A stretch of DNA of 50,619 nt from an uncultured Pseudomonadota bacterium (GTDB taxonomy: Bacteria > Pseudomonadota > Gammaproteobacteria > Methylococcales > Methylomonadaceae): positions 1-50,619 of the forward strand of contig CAINDC010000100.1 in the NCBI GenBank assembly GCA_903847275.1, read 5' to 3'. Each line of letters opens with the position of its first letter. The stretch's first letter is position 1. The translations under genes and the position numbers were made by a program. The notes below the pieces were generated by a model. That model saw nothing but the letters and a program-made list of their open reading frames with translations, did no database searches and was not told the DNA's origin. This document shows, piece by piece, positions 44,127 to 50,619 of the stretch.

Positions 44127-45020
44127 TTACACTTTGCAATAAGACGGAATCCAGCTTTTTTCAATCATGTGATTTGGGACGGCATTGAAATCAAAATCTT
44201 CGCCGTCTTGAATCATTTTTTTCACGTCGAATAATTGCGCGACTTCTGGAATATCATTGAAGAACATTGTGTAAAACGGTTTGACTAACCATTTCGATAC
44301 TTTAATGCCAACGCTACCAATAAAATTACGTCGTTGTCCAACGTGTGCAATCTCATCAATAGTGATTTCGTCGAGCAATTCTTTTAGACGCTCACGCACT
44401 TCGGGTTCATCTGCAAGCACGTCATCAAATAGTGCGTGTAAATGAAAGTAAAACGTCACGCCCATTAACTCTGTTACGAATGCTGGTGTGTCCATTAAAA
44501 AGCCAGGAAATTTCGGAAATTGTTCGTACACTTTTTCTTTCCACGGTGATAATGGCACCCATTCGACTTTGTCCAAACCAACTGTTTTTAGCATTTCGTC
44601 GAATAATCGAACGTGACAGAATTCTTCCGCTAAATGAATGCGACTAATTTTATCTTCGATGCTGTGTGAATTTGCCATATTCGGAACAACGTCCCACGCG
44701 CCTTTGATACCAACCCATTCATGTCGCGCAAATTTATAAATCCCCGTCAGCATCAATGTCATTTTATCTAATGATTCTGATTTGTCCTGCATTTCAACGT
44801 AGTTGCGATAAAAGGCTTCTGGATTCGCTAATGGCTGACGTAATTTAACAGGATTGTCTTGAAAATACTGAAGGCGGGCGCGTTTAATAGCTAAGTCTTT
44901 GTCATCTTCTAACAATTCACCACCATGTTGCTGAGTGAATTCCCAGTAGTTATCGAAATTTTCTTTACGTTGTTGGGCAGTTGAAGATGAAAAAATTGAA
45001 CGGTATTTTGCAATGGTCAT
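44127..45020 (-). CDS. Ferritin-like diiron-carboxylate protein, function unknown
   Basis: 297 residues, helical, without signal peptide. It carries two ExxH motifs 90 residues apart, E133-F-C-H136 in LAEEFCHVRLF and E223-I-A-H226 in TIDEIAHVGQ, plus glutamates at 101 (ARHEW) and 184 (VTELMG). This is the spacing expected of a four-helix-bundle diiron oxidase or oxygenase (ferritin-like/AurF-like superfamily). I infer a non-heme diiron site; the substrate is unknown, and pure iron storage is unlikely at this length. It is the last gene of the minus-strand run and begins 74 bases after nadK. Confidence 0.7.
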   Translation of the reverse strand: MTIAKYRSIFSSSTAQQRKENFDNYWEFTQQHGGELLEDDKDLAIKRARLQYFQDNPVKLRQPLANPEAFYRNYVEMQDKSESLDKMTLMLTGIYKFARHEWVGIKGAWDVVPNMANSHSIEDKISRIHLAEEFCHVRLFDEMLKTVGLDKVEWVPLSPWKEKVYEQFPKFPGFLMDTPAFVTELMGVTFYFHLHALFDDVLADEPEVRERLKELLDEITIDEIAHVGQRRNFIGSVGIKVSKWLVKPFYTMFFNDIPEVAQLFDVKKMIQDGEDFDFNAVPNHMIEKSWIPSYCKV

Positions 45021-45094
45021 GCGGGATATTCCAGATTTTTGAGGAGTGAGGTTTGGATTTTACAGTAATCACTTATTTTTGTTACGGATAATTT

Positions 45095-45967
45095 TCAATG
45101 ACTCCAATTCAGTTTATTCCGCAAAATCTCAAAAAAATCATGTCCAATCGGATGCAAAATGGTAATTGGCAAGGGTTCTTTTTTAATCAAAATTTTATCG
45201 CTAATTAACACGTCGGGAATTTCAATATGATCACATGTCACCAACGCATTGATTTGTTTATTTTGGCAAAAGCTAATTTCAATTTCTGCTGAATCATGAA
45301 TCACAATGGGACGATTCGATAACGTGTGCGGATTCAATGGAACTAAAACCAGTGCGGGTAATGACGGATATAAAATAGGACCTCCCGCTGATAATGAATA
45401 AGCTGTTGAACCTGTTGGCGTGGCAATAATTAAACCATCTGAGCGTTGAGAGTTCAAAAACACACCGTCAATTTTAGTGATAATTTCAATCATGCTAGGT
45501 GTAATCCAACGATGAATAGCGACTTCATTCACCGCAGTTTCTTCATGAATTACTTGTTCATTACGAATAATTTTGGCGCGTAGTAAATAACGTTGTTCTT
45601 CGGTGTAATTTCCTACCAGCATTTGAGCCAATGTTTCAGGCAATGCTGTCGGTGAAATATCAACTAAAAACCCTAACCGTCCTAAATTCACACCGATCAG
45701 CGGAATATCATCTGCGACAATTGCCCGTGCTGCGGCTAAAAATGTTCCATCACCACCTAATGCAATGACCACGTCACAATGCTTACCAAATGCCGACACA
45801 TTACACGATTCAATGACAACGTCATGCACAAATGGCGCACTATTTTGTGCAACTAAAACCCGATAATTTTGTGCAACTAAATAGGCACAAATATGAGTCA
45901 GTGTTTCAGAAATACTGGGATCACTCGGTTTTCCAATAATGCCGATTGTATTAAAAGGGCGTTGCAT
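45095..45967 (-). CDS. nadK: NAD kinase
   Basis: Phosphorylates NAD to NADP. The 290 residues have the IGIIGKP start, the catalytic GGDGTFL motif (near 70), the NEVAIHR segment, and PTGSTAYSLSAGGPIL, all diagnostic of the family. Normal length. It lies between a terminator following trxA and the diiron protein gene. Its own promoter is not obvious; transcripts may read through from upstream. Confidence 0.96.
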   Translation of the reverse strand: MQRPFNTIGIIGKPSDPSISETLTHICAYLVAQNYRVLVAQNSAPFVHDVVIESCNVSAFGKHCDVVIALGGDGTFLAAARAIVADDIPLIGVNLGRLGFLVDISPTALPETLAQMLVGNYTEEQRYLLRAKIIRNEQVIHEETAVNEVAIHRWITPSMIEIITKIDGVFLNSQRSDGLIIATPTGSTAYSLSAGGPILYPSLPALVLVPLNPHTLSNRPIVIHDSAEIEISFCQNKQINALVTCDHIEIPDVLISDKILIKKEPLPITILHPIGHDFFEILRNKLNWSH

Positions 45968-45985
45968 ATTATGTCTCGTTTAAAA

Positions 45986-46024
45986 CTAAAAACGCCAAAC
46001 CCAGCTTCAGCTAAGTTTAGCGTT
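45986..46024 (-). terminator. Rho-independent terminator after trxA
   Basis: On the minus strand AACGCTAAACTTAGC, loop TGAA, GCTGGGTTTGGCGTT, then TTTTAG. The stem is about 15 bp with a few G-T pairs. It lies 21 bases after the trxA stop and before nadK. Confidence 0.75.
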
Positions 46025-46045
46025 ATTACTTAAAATTACAGGCGA

Positions 46046-46372
46046 TTACAAATGCGCGTTGATAAATTCTACTAGCTGCACTTTGCTTAACGCGCCAACT
46101 TTCGTGCCTTCGATTTCACCTGCTTTAAACAACATCAACGTTGGAATGCCGCGCACGCCGTATTTCTGTGGTGTATTTGGGCTTTCGTCAATGTTAAGTT
46201 TAGCAACGGTTAATTTACCCGCAAACTCATCAGCAATGATGTCTAAAAGTGGTGCAATCATTTTGCAAGGTCCACACCATTCAGCCCAATAATCTAACAA
46301 CACAGGCAATTCTGATTCTAAAACTAATTCATTAAAATCATTGTCATTTACATAAACTACGGCATCACTCAC
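46046..46372 (-). CDS. trxA: Thioredoxin
   Basis: 108-residue cytoplasmic thioredoxin with active site WCGPCK, the cis-proline loop GIPTLMLF, and the [16 protein letters not shown] segment typical of TrxA. The ORF track starts 15 codons earlier, but GGAGAAAACAA directly precedes a GTG at 46372 and gives the standard N-terminus [10 protein letters not shown], so I use the GTG. It has its own promoter and terminator and is therefore probably a single-gene unit. Thioredoxin can reduce the CysH enzyme of this genome. Confidence 0.95.
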   Translation of the reverse strand: MSDAVVYVNDNDFNELVLESELPVLLDYWAEWCGPCKMIAPLLDIIADEFAGKLTVAKLNIDESPNTPQKYGVRGIPTLMLFKAGEIEGTKVGALSKVQLVEFINAHL

Positions 46373-46417
46373 TTGTTTTCTCCAGATTAAAAAAAATAAA
46401 AGATTTAAGGCATTCAA

Positions 46418-46447
46418 ACTATAAGCGGCAGAGTGAAATCACGTCAA
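46418..46447 (-). promoter_or_regulatory. Sigma-70 promoter of trxA
   Basis: On the minus strand TTGACG, 18 bases, TATAGT: both hexamers match five of six consensus bases. The -35 lies within the last codons of the GH17 gene, and the start of transcription would be about 40 bases before the trxA GTG. Confidence 0.6.
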
Positions 46448-48181
46448 TGGTTTTTCGGTGATATTCGTGTTGCCGCTGATAAAAAATGGCGAAGCTAAGA
46501 CACTTAAACTTGCCAACCAAAGTAATAATTGTGTATTGACCAGTGTAAATAAAATCGCAATTTCCAAACGATTCATAATTGATGGATGCGCCATAATAAA
46601 ATCACGGCTCACCATAAACGAATAACTTTCACCCAAAATTAGTGCGAAACTTAAAATCGCCAACGAATAACTCACTCGTTTAATACACGTTGGTTTACTT
46701 GGAATGTAACCCAATAATGCAGTCAATGTTAGGCTATTTGCGAGCGGCATTTTTTCAATAAAACGATTGATAATTGCCATTGCGATTAAGCTGATAACCA
46801 TTAGTTGTACAACTCCTGTTGGGAAATCAACGTAACGTCCATCCCACGCCAAAATTGCCGTTTTAAATAATGCGAAAATAATGACTGCCAACAAACAATA
46901 ATATAAACGTTTCCCCAATTCAGGCACAGGTGTTTGTTTCGTTAAAACTGTGATAATTCGTTGCAACATGAAACTTGTAAACACAATGTTAAAACTCAAA
47001 ATAAACAACGTTTGAAAACGCTGAAAATCCGTATAACTGGTCAACCAAAGTGTCACACTTTGCGATACAAATAATGTTGCTAAAATTTGTGTAATCGTTA
47101 AAAAAGCCAACAAACGAGTAGGATTTAAAGTTGTTAATTCTTTTCTGAAAATGCAAATAATGCCTAAAAATAGAATTGTCGCGGCGATTAGTGGGGTGTA
47201 CCAATTTGGATTTTCATAAACTTTACCTGTTAAGGGAAAAACTTGCTGACGTGAACTGTCATACAATCCCCATTTTGCGCCAATTGTGCCTTCAAATGCC
47301 GCTTTCCACGGCTGATTAAATGCTTCAACGATGTTGTAATCAAAATTGTTTTGAGTTGCCACTTTGATGAAAGCACGAATAAATTGGGCTTCATTTAAAA
47401 CACTTGGCACAGAAAGCCCGCGTTGTTTTCCACCACTGGGCCAACCTGATTCACCAATTAAAATTGGTTTATTTGGCACAATCGCATCCGCTTCTTTTTG
47501 AACTTGTTTGTAAATTCGCTCAATATGCGCGGGTGCATCTGTGACAGAAATGGGTTCGTCTTCCCAATAGGGCAAAATGTGAATTGTGATGAAATCGACT
47601 TCTTTTATCAATTCAGGATATTTCATGTACATCGACCACACGTCAGCGTAAGAAACAGGCTGTTTCACCGCGCGTTTAACTTGTCGAATATATTCAATCA
47701 ATTCGCTGGGTTCTAAATCACCGCGCAACAACACTTCATTGCCAACAATTACTCGTTTCACTACATCAGGATGTTCGTTTGCGGAGCGAATCAATTCTGC
47801 CATTTCGAGTTCATTTTTAGCTTTTAATTTAGCGGTTTTAATTTCATCATTACCTTTTGACGTGCCTAACCAACCACCTTGCAACATTGTTAAACCATGC
47901 TTTTTCGCTAAATCAGGAATTAACGGCATCGTACCTTCTGCACTCGCGTAAGTACGAATGTTGTGTGTAACTTGCCCCATCAGTTCCAAATCTTCATCAA
48001 GTTCTTTTGCATTTGGAAAAATTTCTAACATCGGATCCTGTCCATCTCGAAATGGCGCGTAAGACAGACTTTTGAGTTTGCCAGCGGGTACATCATCGCC
48101 AACATTTTTGGGCAGATTTGTAACAAAAGTGAAAAGACTATTGAGCAAAATAATTATTGTGAGCCATGAAAAAAGTTTCAT
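46439..48181 (-). CDS. GH17-family beta-1,3-glucan hydrolase/transglycosylase with C-terminal membrane domain
   Basis: 580 residues. One N-terminal hydrophobic helix precedes a periplasmic GH17 barrel (about 35-325) with the acid/base glutamate in IVGNEV (E149) and the nucleophile in ILIGESGWPSGG (E244). After WYTPLI, about seven transmembrane helices make up the C-terminal 250 residues. GH17 domains fused to membrane parts are known in bacterial beta-1,3-glucan remodelling systems (NdvB/NdvC-like and Pseudomonas glucan transferases), where they work as transglycosylases rather than digestive enzymes. I infer a role in periplasmic or surface glucan. No GT2 glucan synthase is in the window. 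It lies between cca and trxA. Confidence 0.85.
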   Translation of the reverse strand: MKLFSWLTIIILLNSLFTFVTNLPKNVGDDVPAGKLKSLSYAPFRDGQDPMLEIFPNAKELDEDLELMGQVTHNIRTYASAEGTMPLIPDLAKKHGLTMLQGGWLGTSKGNDEIKTAKLKAKNELEMAELIRSANEHPDVVKRVIVGNEVLLRGDLEPSELIEYIRQVKRAVKQPVSYADVWSMYMKYPELIKEVDFITIHILPYWEDEPISVTDAPAHIERIYKQVQKEADAIVPNKPILIGESGWPSGGKQRGLSVPSVLNEAQFIRAFIKVATQNNFDYNIVEAFNQPWKAAFEGTIGAKWGLYDSSRQQVFPLTGKVYENPNWYTPLIAATILFLGIICIFRKELTTLNPTRLLAFLTITQILATLFVSQSVTLWLTSYTDFQRFQTLFILSFNIVFTSFMLQRIITVLTKQTPVPELGKRLYYCLLAVIIFALFKTAILAWDGRYVDFPTGVVQLMVISLIAMAIINRFIEKMPLANSLTLTALLGYIPSKPTCIKRVSYSLAILSFALILGESYSFMVSRDFIMAHPSIMNRLEIAILFTLVNTQLLLWLASLSVLASPFFISGNTNITEKPLT

Positions 48182-48215
48182 TTAATTTTTCTAAGTGATG
48201 AGTAAAAAATAGTTT

Positions 48216-49430
48216 TTAAATTGCCGAATTTATAGCTTGAACTCGCAATTGACGAATCGCTTCGCCAATTTTGGCACCTTGTAAACCAAGATTTAATGCG
48301 GTCGATGTATCGGTATTAACAGCAATGTCAGCGGCACGGCGAAATATTTCAGATTGTGGGTAATCAGATTTTTCAAATCCTAATCGTCCACACGCATCCG
48401 CTTTACAAGCAAGAATAAAATCGTGTAAATGATTTTCTGGTTTGAATGCGCCTAATGTTTGTAATAAATCGACCAATGTCGTAGCGCGTAATTCTTTTAC
48501 CGTGTGGCAATGTGTGTGGTATTGCGTAACGTGCAAAGCCAATGATTTAAAGTGATTCGGCACACGCAAACGAGCGCATAGTTTTTCAACAATCTGTACA
48601 CCTTTTGCTTCGTGTCCGTAATGATGCGGTAAATTCTCTTTCGGTGAAATCGCTTTGCCTAAGTCATGAACCAACGCAGCAAAACGCACTTCTAACTTAG
48701 GCGATAATAATGCCGCTTGCTCTAATGACATTAGGCTATGCACACCACAATCAATTTCTGGATGATAAATTTCGGGTTGTGGAACGCCAAACAGTGCATC
48801 GATTTCAGGAAAAATTTTTGCCAACGCGCCACACTCTTTCAATGCATAAAAAAATGCGGATGGTCGCGATTCTCCTAATACTTTAACAACTTCAGCCCAA
48901 ATACGTTCAGGGACAAGGGCATCGACTTCGCCAGTTTTAACCATTTCAGACATGAGAGTTTGAGTTTCAGGTGCAATCGTAAAACCCAATGGTGCGTAAC
49001 GAGCAGCAAATCGAGCTACTCGTAAAATGCGTACAGGATCTTCTACAAATGCGGGTGAAACGTGACGAAATAATCGTTGTTCTAAATCACGTTGTCCACC
49101 GTAAGGATCAATCAATTTGCCTTGCTCTGTCATAGCAATCGCGTTAATTGTTAAATCACGACGCAATAAATCTTGTTCTAACGTCACCTCGGGCGAGGCA
49201 TCGACGCTAAAACCTTTATAGCCTTTTGCTGTTTTACGTTCTGTTCGAGCCAGTGCATATTCTTCGTTAGTTTTAGGATGCAAAAACACAGGAAAGTCTT
49301 TACCAACCGCACGAAAACCACGTTGCAATATGGATTCGGGGGTTTCACCTAAAACCACCCAATCACGTTCGGTGACAGGACGATTTAATAATTTATCGCG
49401 GACTGCACCGCCAACAAGATATGTTTTCAT
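48216..49430 (-). CDS. cca: CCA-adding tRNA nucleotidyltransferase with HD domain
   Basis: Adds and repairs the 3' CCA end of tRNA. The 404 residues show the class II nucleotidyltransferase head (YLVGGAVRDKLLNRPVTERDWV), RRDLTINAIAM, RILRVARFAARY, and a C-terminal HD domain with ALVHDLGKA and HYGHEAKG, as in the multifunctional E. coli type with phosphatase and phosphodiesterase activity. The track start at 49547 adds 39 residues of non-homologous sequence; the ATG at 49430 gives the canonical MKTYLVGGAVRD. It is divergent from the LPP20 lipoprotein gene. Confidence 0.95.
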   Translation of the reverse strand: MKTYLVGGAVRDKLLNRPVTERDWVVLGETPESILQRGFRAVGKDFPVFLHPKTNEEYALARTERKTAKGYKGFSVDASPEVTLEQDLLRRDLTINAIAMTEQGKLIDPYGGQRDLEQRLFRHVSPAFVEDPVRILRVARFAARYAPLGFTIAPETQTLMSEMVKTGEVDALVPERIWAEVVKVLGESRPSAFFYALKECGALAKIFPEIDALFGVPQPEIYHPEIDCGVHSLMSLEQAALLSPKLEVRFAALVHDLGKAISPKENLPHHYGHEAKGVQIVEKLCARLRVPNHFKSLALHVTQYHTHCHTVKELRATTLVDLLQTLGAFKPENHLHDFILACKADACGRLGFEKSDYPQSEIFRRAADIAVNTDTSTALNLGLQGAKIGEAIRQLRVQAINSAI

Positions 49431-49504
49431 GTCAAAATATCCGAGAGAATTAAAAATGCGTTGCACTATTTTAATCGACTGCGTTATCGTTAAATGAACT
49501 AAAT

Positions 49505-49531
49505 TTAAGAAACTGTTATTTTTGCCGTTAA
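49505..49531 (+). promoter_or_regulatory. Candidate sigma-28 (FliA) promoter of the LPP20/FlgT lipoprotein genes
   Basis: TTAAGAAA, 11 bases, GCCGTTAA. The -10 matches GCCGATAA at seven of eight positions and the -35 keeps the TxAAG core of TAAAGTTT. It lies 29 bases before the ATG with AAAGGAG in between, upstream of flagellar-type genes. Confidence 0.45.
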
Positions 49532-49560
49532 AACCGAACACTAACAAAGGAGTTTTCCCT

Positions 49561-50229
49561 ATGAATCATCATCATTTTAAACCTGTTTTATTTGGCGTAT
49601 TGTTTGGTGCCGTGTTGTCAGGCTGCACGGCAATGACTTCAATGTCTATGACTACGCACGGCGGCAATGCCGACGAATTTGCATTAGAAACGAAACAATT
49701 AACCGCAACAGGTTATGGCACAGCTGAAAAAAGCGACAAATACTCGCTTTCACAAATCAAATTGATGGCGATGCGCTCATCAAAATTAGATGCTTATCGC
49801 AGTTTATCTGAACAAGTTTATGGCGTTCGTTTGAGCGGCGTAACAACTGTTGAAAATATGATTATCACGCACGATAGTTATAAATCGTATGTTGATGCCT
49901 ATTTACGAGGGGCTAAAGTGCTTCGTACTGTAGCAATTAATCATGATAAATATGCAGGTGATGATACGTTTGAAACAGTTGTTGCTATCGAACTTACTCC
50001 GCGTTTTTACGAGTGCATGAATGGTTCGCCAGCATTGGTGAAACAATGTATGCAGATTCCTGTTCCACCAAAAGAACAACCAGAATTAGTTACGCCATTT
50101 TCAAGTGCTGCACCTACTGTTCAAGTCGCGAGTGCAATGGTTTTAACACCTACGAATTGTAATAGTTCTGATTGTTATGGTTATCCGCTTACATCTGGTT
50201 TTAATCGTCCTTTGCCGATTGCGGAATAA
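49561..50229 (+). CDS. LPP20-family lipoprotein (FlgP-like)
   Basis: 222 residues from the ATG preceded by AAAGGAG; the track start 13 codons upstream has no such support. The signal peptide ends in the lipobox LSGC (about 20-23), so it is an outer-membrane lipoprotein candidate. The LPP20-type core follows: QLTATGYGTAEK, the MAMRSSKLDAYRSLSEQVYGVRLSG helix-strand unit, and FETVVAIELTPRFYE. Related proteins such as Vibrio FlgP support the flagellar outer-membrane ring. The C-terminal 50 residues are proline/serine-rich with two cysteines (NCNSSDC). A FlgT-like gene follows after 3 bases. Confidence 0.8.
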   Translation: MNHHHFKPVLFGVLFGAVLSGCTAMTSMSMTTHGGNADEFALETKQLTATGYGTAEKSDKYSLSQIKLMAMRSSKLDAYRSLSEQVYGVRLSGVTTVENMIITHDSYKSYVDAYLRGAKVLRTVAINHDKYAGDDTFETVVAIELTPRFYECMNGSPALVKQCMQIPVPPKEQPELVTPFSSAAPTVQVASAMVLTPTNCNSSDCYGYPLTSGFNRPLPIAE

Positions 50230-50232
50230 TCT

Positions 50233-50619
50233 ATGGCTACGTTCTTGTTTAGGCTTGCTGCGCTAAGTGCTATTTTAGGCACAGCGTCATGTGCAACACC
50301 CATTCCGCAAAATTTGTCACAACAAAATATCGCCACGGTTGAAGGGCAAGCGGCTGTTCATAATGGCGCGGTTTTGCTCGCCAAAAAACAAGCCTTACAA
50401 GATGCGATTCGTGTGGCTTCGCAACAATCTTCTGTGGCTATTCGTAGTCAATCATCGGTGAGTAACAATAATTTGCAATTTGATTCGATGTCGATGCGTT
50501 CAGCGGCGGCAGTGAGCAATACAAAAATTTTGCGTGAATGGCAAACAGGCGATGTTTATCACGTTAAAGCGATGGTGGAATTATCGCCGACTGGAATGTG
50601 TCAGCAAATATATCGAAAA
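50233..50619 (+). CDS. FlgT-like lipoprotein, 3' end cut by window edge
   Basis: This frame is not in the ORF track because it has no stop before the window ends. 129 codons are visible. The signal peptide ends in TASC, a possible lipobox, then comes a domain resembling the N-terminal domain of flagellar assembly protein FlgT: ATVEGQAAV followed by LLAKKQALQDAIRVASQQ, and the strand pair KILREWQTGDVYHVKAMVEL. FlgT helps form the H-ring of the flagellar basal body in vibrios. It starts 3 bases after the LPP20 lipoprotein stop. The identification as FlgT-like is by motif only; the rest of the gene is outside the window. Confidence 0.65.
   Translation, partial: MATFLFRLAALSAILGTASCATPIPQNLSQQNIATVEGQAAVHNGAVLLAKKQALQDAIRVASQQSSVAIRSQSSVSNNNLQFDSMSMRSAAAVSNTKILREWQTGDVYHVKAMVELSPTGMCQQIYRK

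Noticed and set aside
1-50619. tRNA, rRNA, CRISPR array, insertion sequence, prophage or toxin-antitoxin operon
   Set aside because: I looked on both strands and found no cloverleaf, regularly spaced repeat, transposase or integrase motif, or phage structural gene. The MORN-like lipoprotein family is sometimes named antitoxin in databases, but it carries a lipobox and has no toxin partner here.

Overview
The window is a chromosomal segment of an AT-rich, Gram-negative gammaproteobacterium. The evidence is HflD and paired HemX/HemY, ApaG/ApaH, two-subunit glycyl-tRNA synthetase, TatBC, outer-membrane TonB-dependent receptors and gammaproteobacterial-type Rho, RecQ and GshA. Heme O synthase, an Fe-S type CysH and FlgT/LPP20 lipoproteins suggest an aerobically respiring, flagellated, sulfate-assimilating organism. 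I cannot name the genus. Coding density is very high: many genes overlap by ATGA/TGATG, intergenic gaps are short, and I saw no tRNA, rRNA, CRISPR array, transposase or phage gene.

Layout. 1-0.65 kb: end of a membrane protein gene cut by the window edge. 0.69-4.6 kb (-): recQ-ribE-ribB. 4.7-8.3 kb (+): HD-GYP response regulator, PilZ protein, galU and a lipoprotein, closed by a terminator. 8.4-10.6 kb (-): gshA-cysH. 10.7-14.9 kb (-): apaG-apaH and a CheB-CheR-PAS fusion without kinase domain. 15.0-17.3 kb (+): exported ankyrin protein, a stand-alone Mur-ligase N-domain protein and mpl. 17.6-20.4 kb: rho, an OmpR-like regulator, a histidine kinase that stops after its DHp region, and a pseudo-receiver protein on the other strand. 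20.7-22.6 kb (+): cyoE and a TrpD2/YbiB-like gene. 22.7-24.8 kb (+): a poly-HAMP chemoreceptor. 25.0-29.4 kb (+): hemC-hemD-hemX-hemY and a small lipoprotein. 29.4-33.3 kb (-): tatB-tatC, lipoprotein, moaB, DUF423, hflD, prmC. 33.4-44.1 kb (+): glyQ-glyS, three TonB-dependent receptors, gmhB and plsC. 44.1-49.4 kb (-): cca, GH17 membrane protein, trxA, nadK and a ferritin-like diiron protein. 49.5-50.6 kb (+): LPP20 lipoprotein and a truncated FlgT-like lipoprotein.

How the genes fit together. Most is housekeeping: riboflavin, glutathione, sulfate reduction, heme, Tat export, NADP, tRNA end repair, cell-wall recycling and LPS/phospholipid precursors. Over this lies a signalling and motility theme: a c-di-GMP phosphodiesterase next to a c-di-GMP receptor, a chemoreceptor with a sigma-28-like -10 element, a CheB-CheR sensor, and flagellar-type lipoproteins with a similar -10 element. 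The least ordinary parts are (i) the mpl locus with a lone Mur N-domain paralogue and an exported ankyrin protein, (ii) the trio of incomplete two-component parts behind rho, and (iii) three TonB-dependent receptors placed between glyS and gmhB, two of them duplicates whose differences cluster in likely surface loops. None of these is a proven new system.
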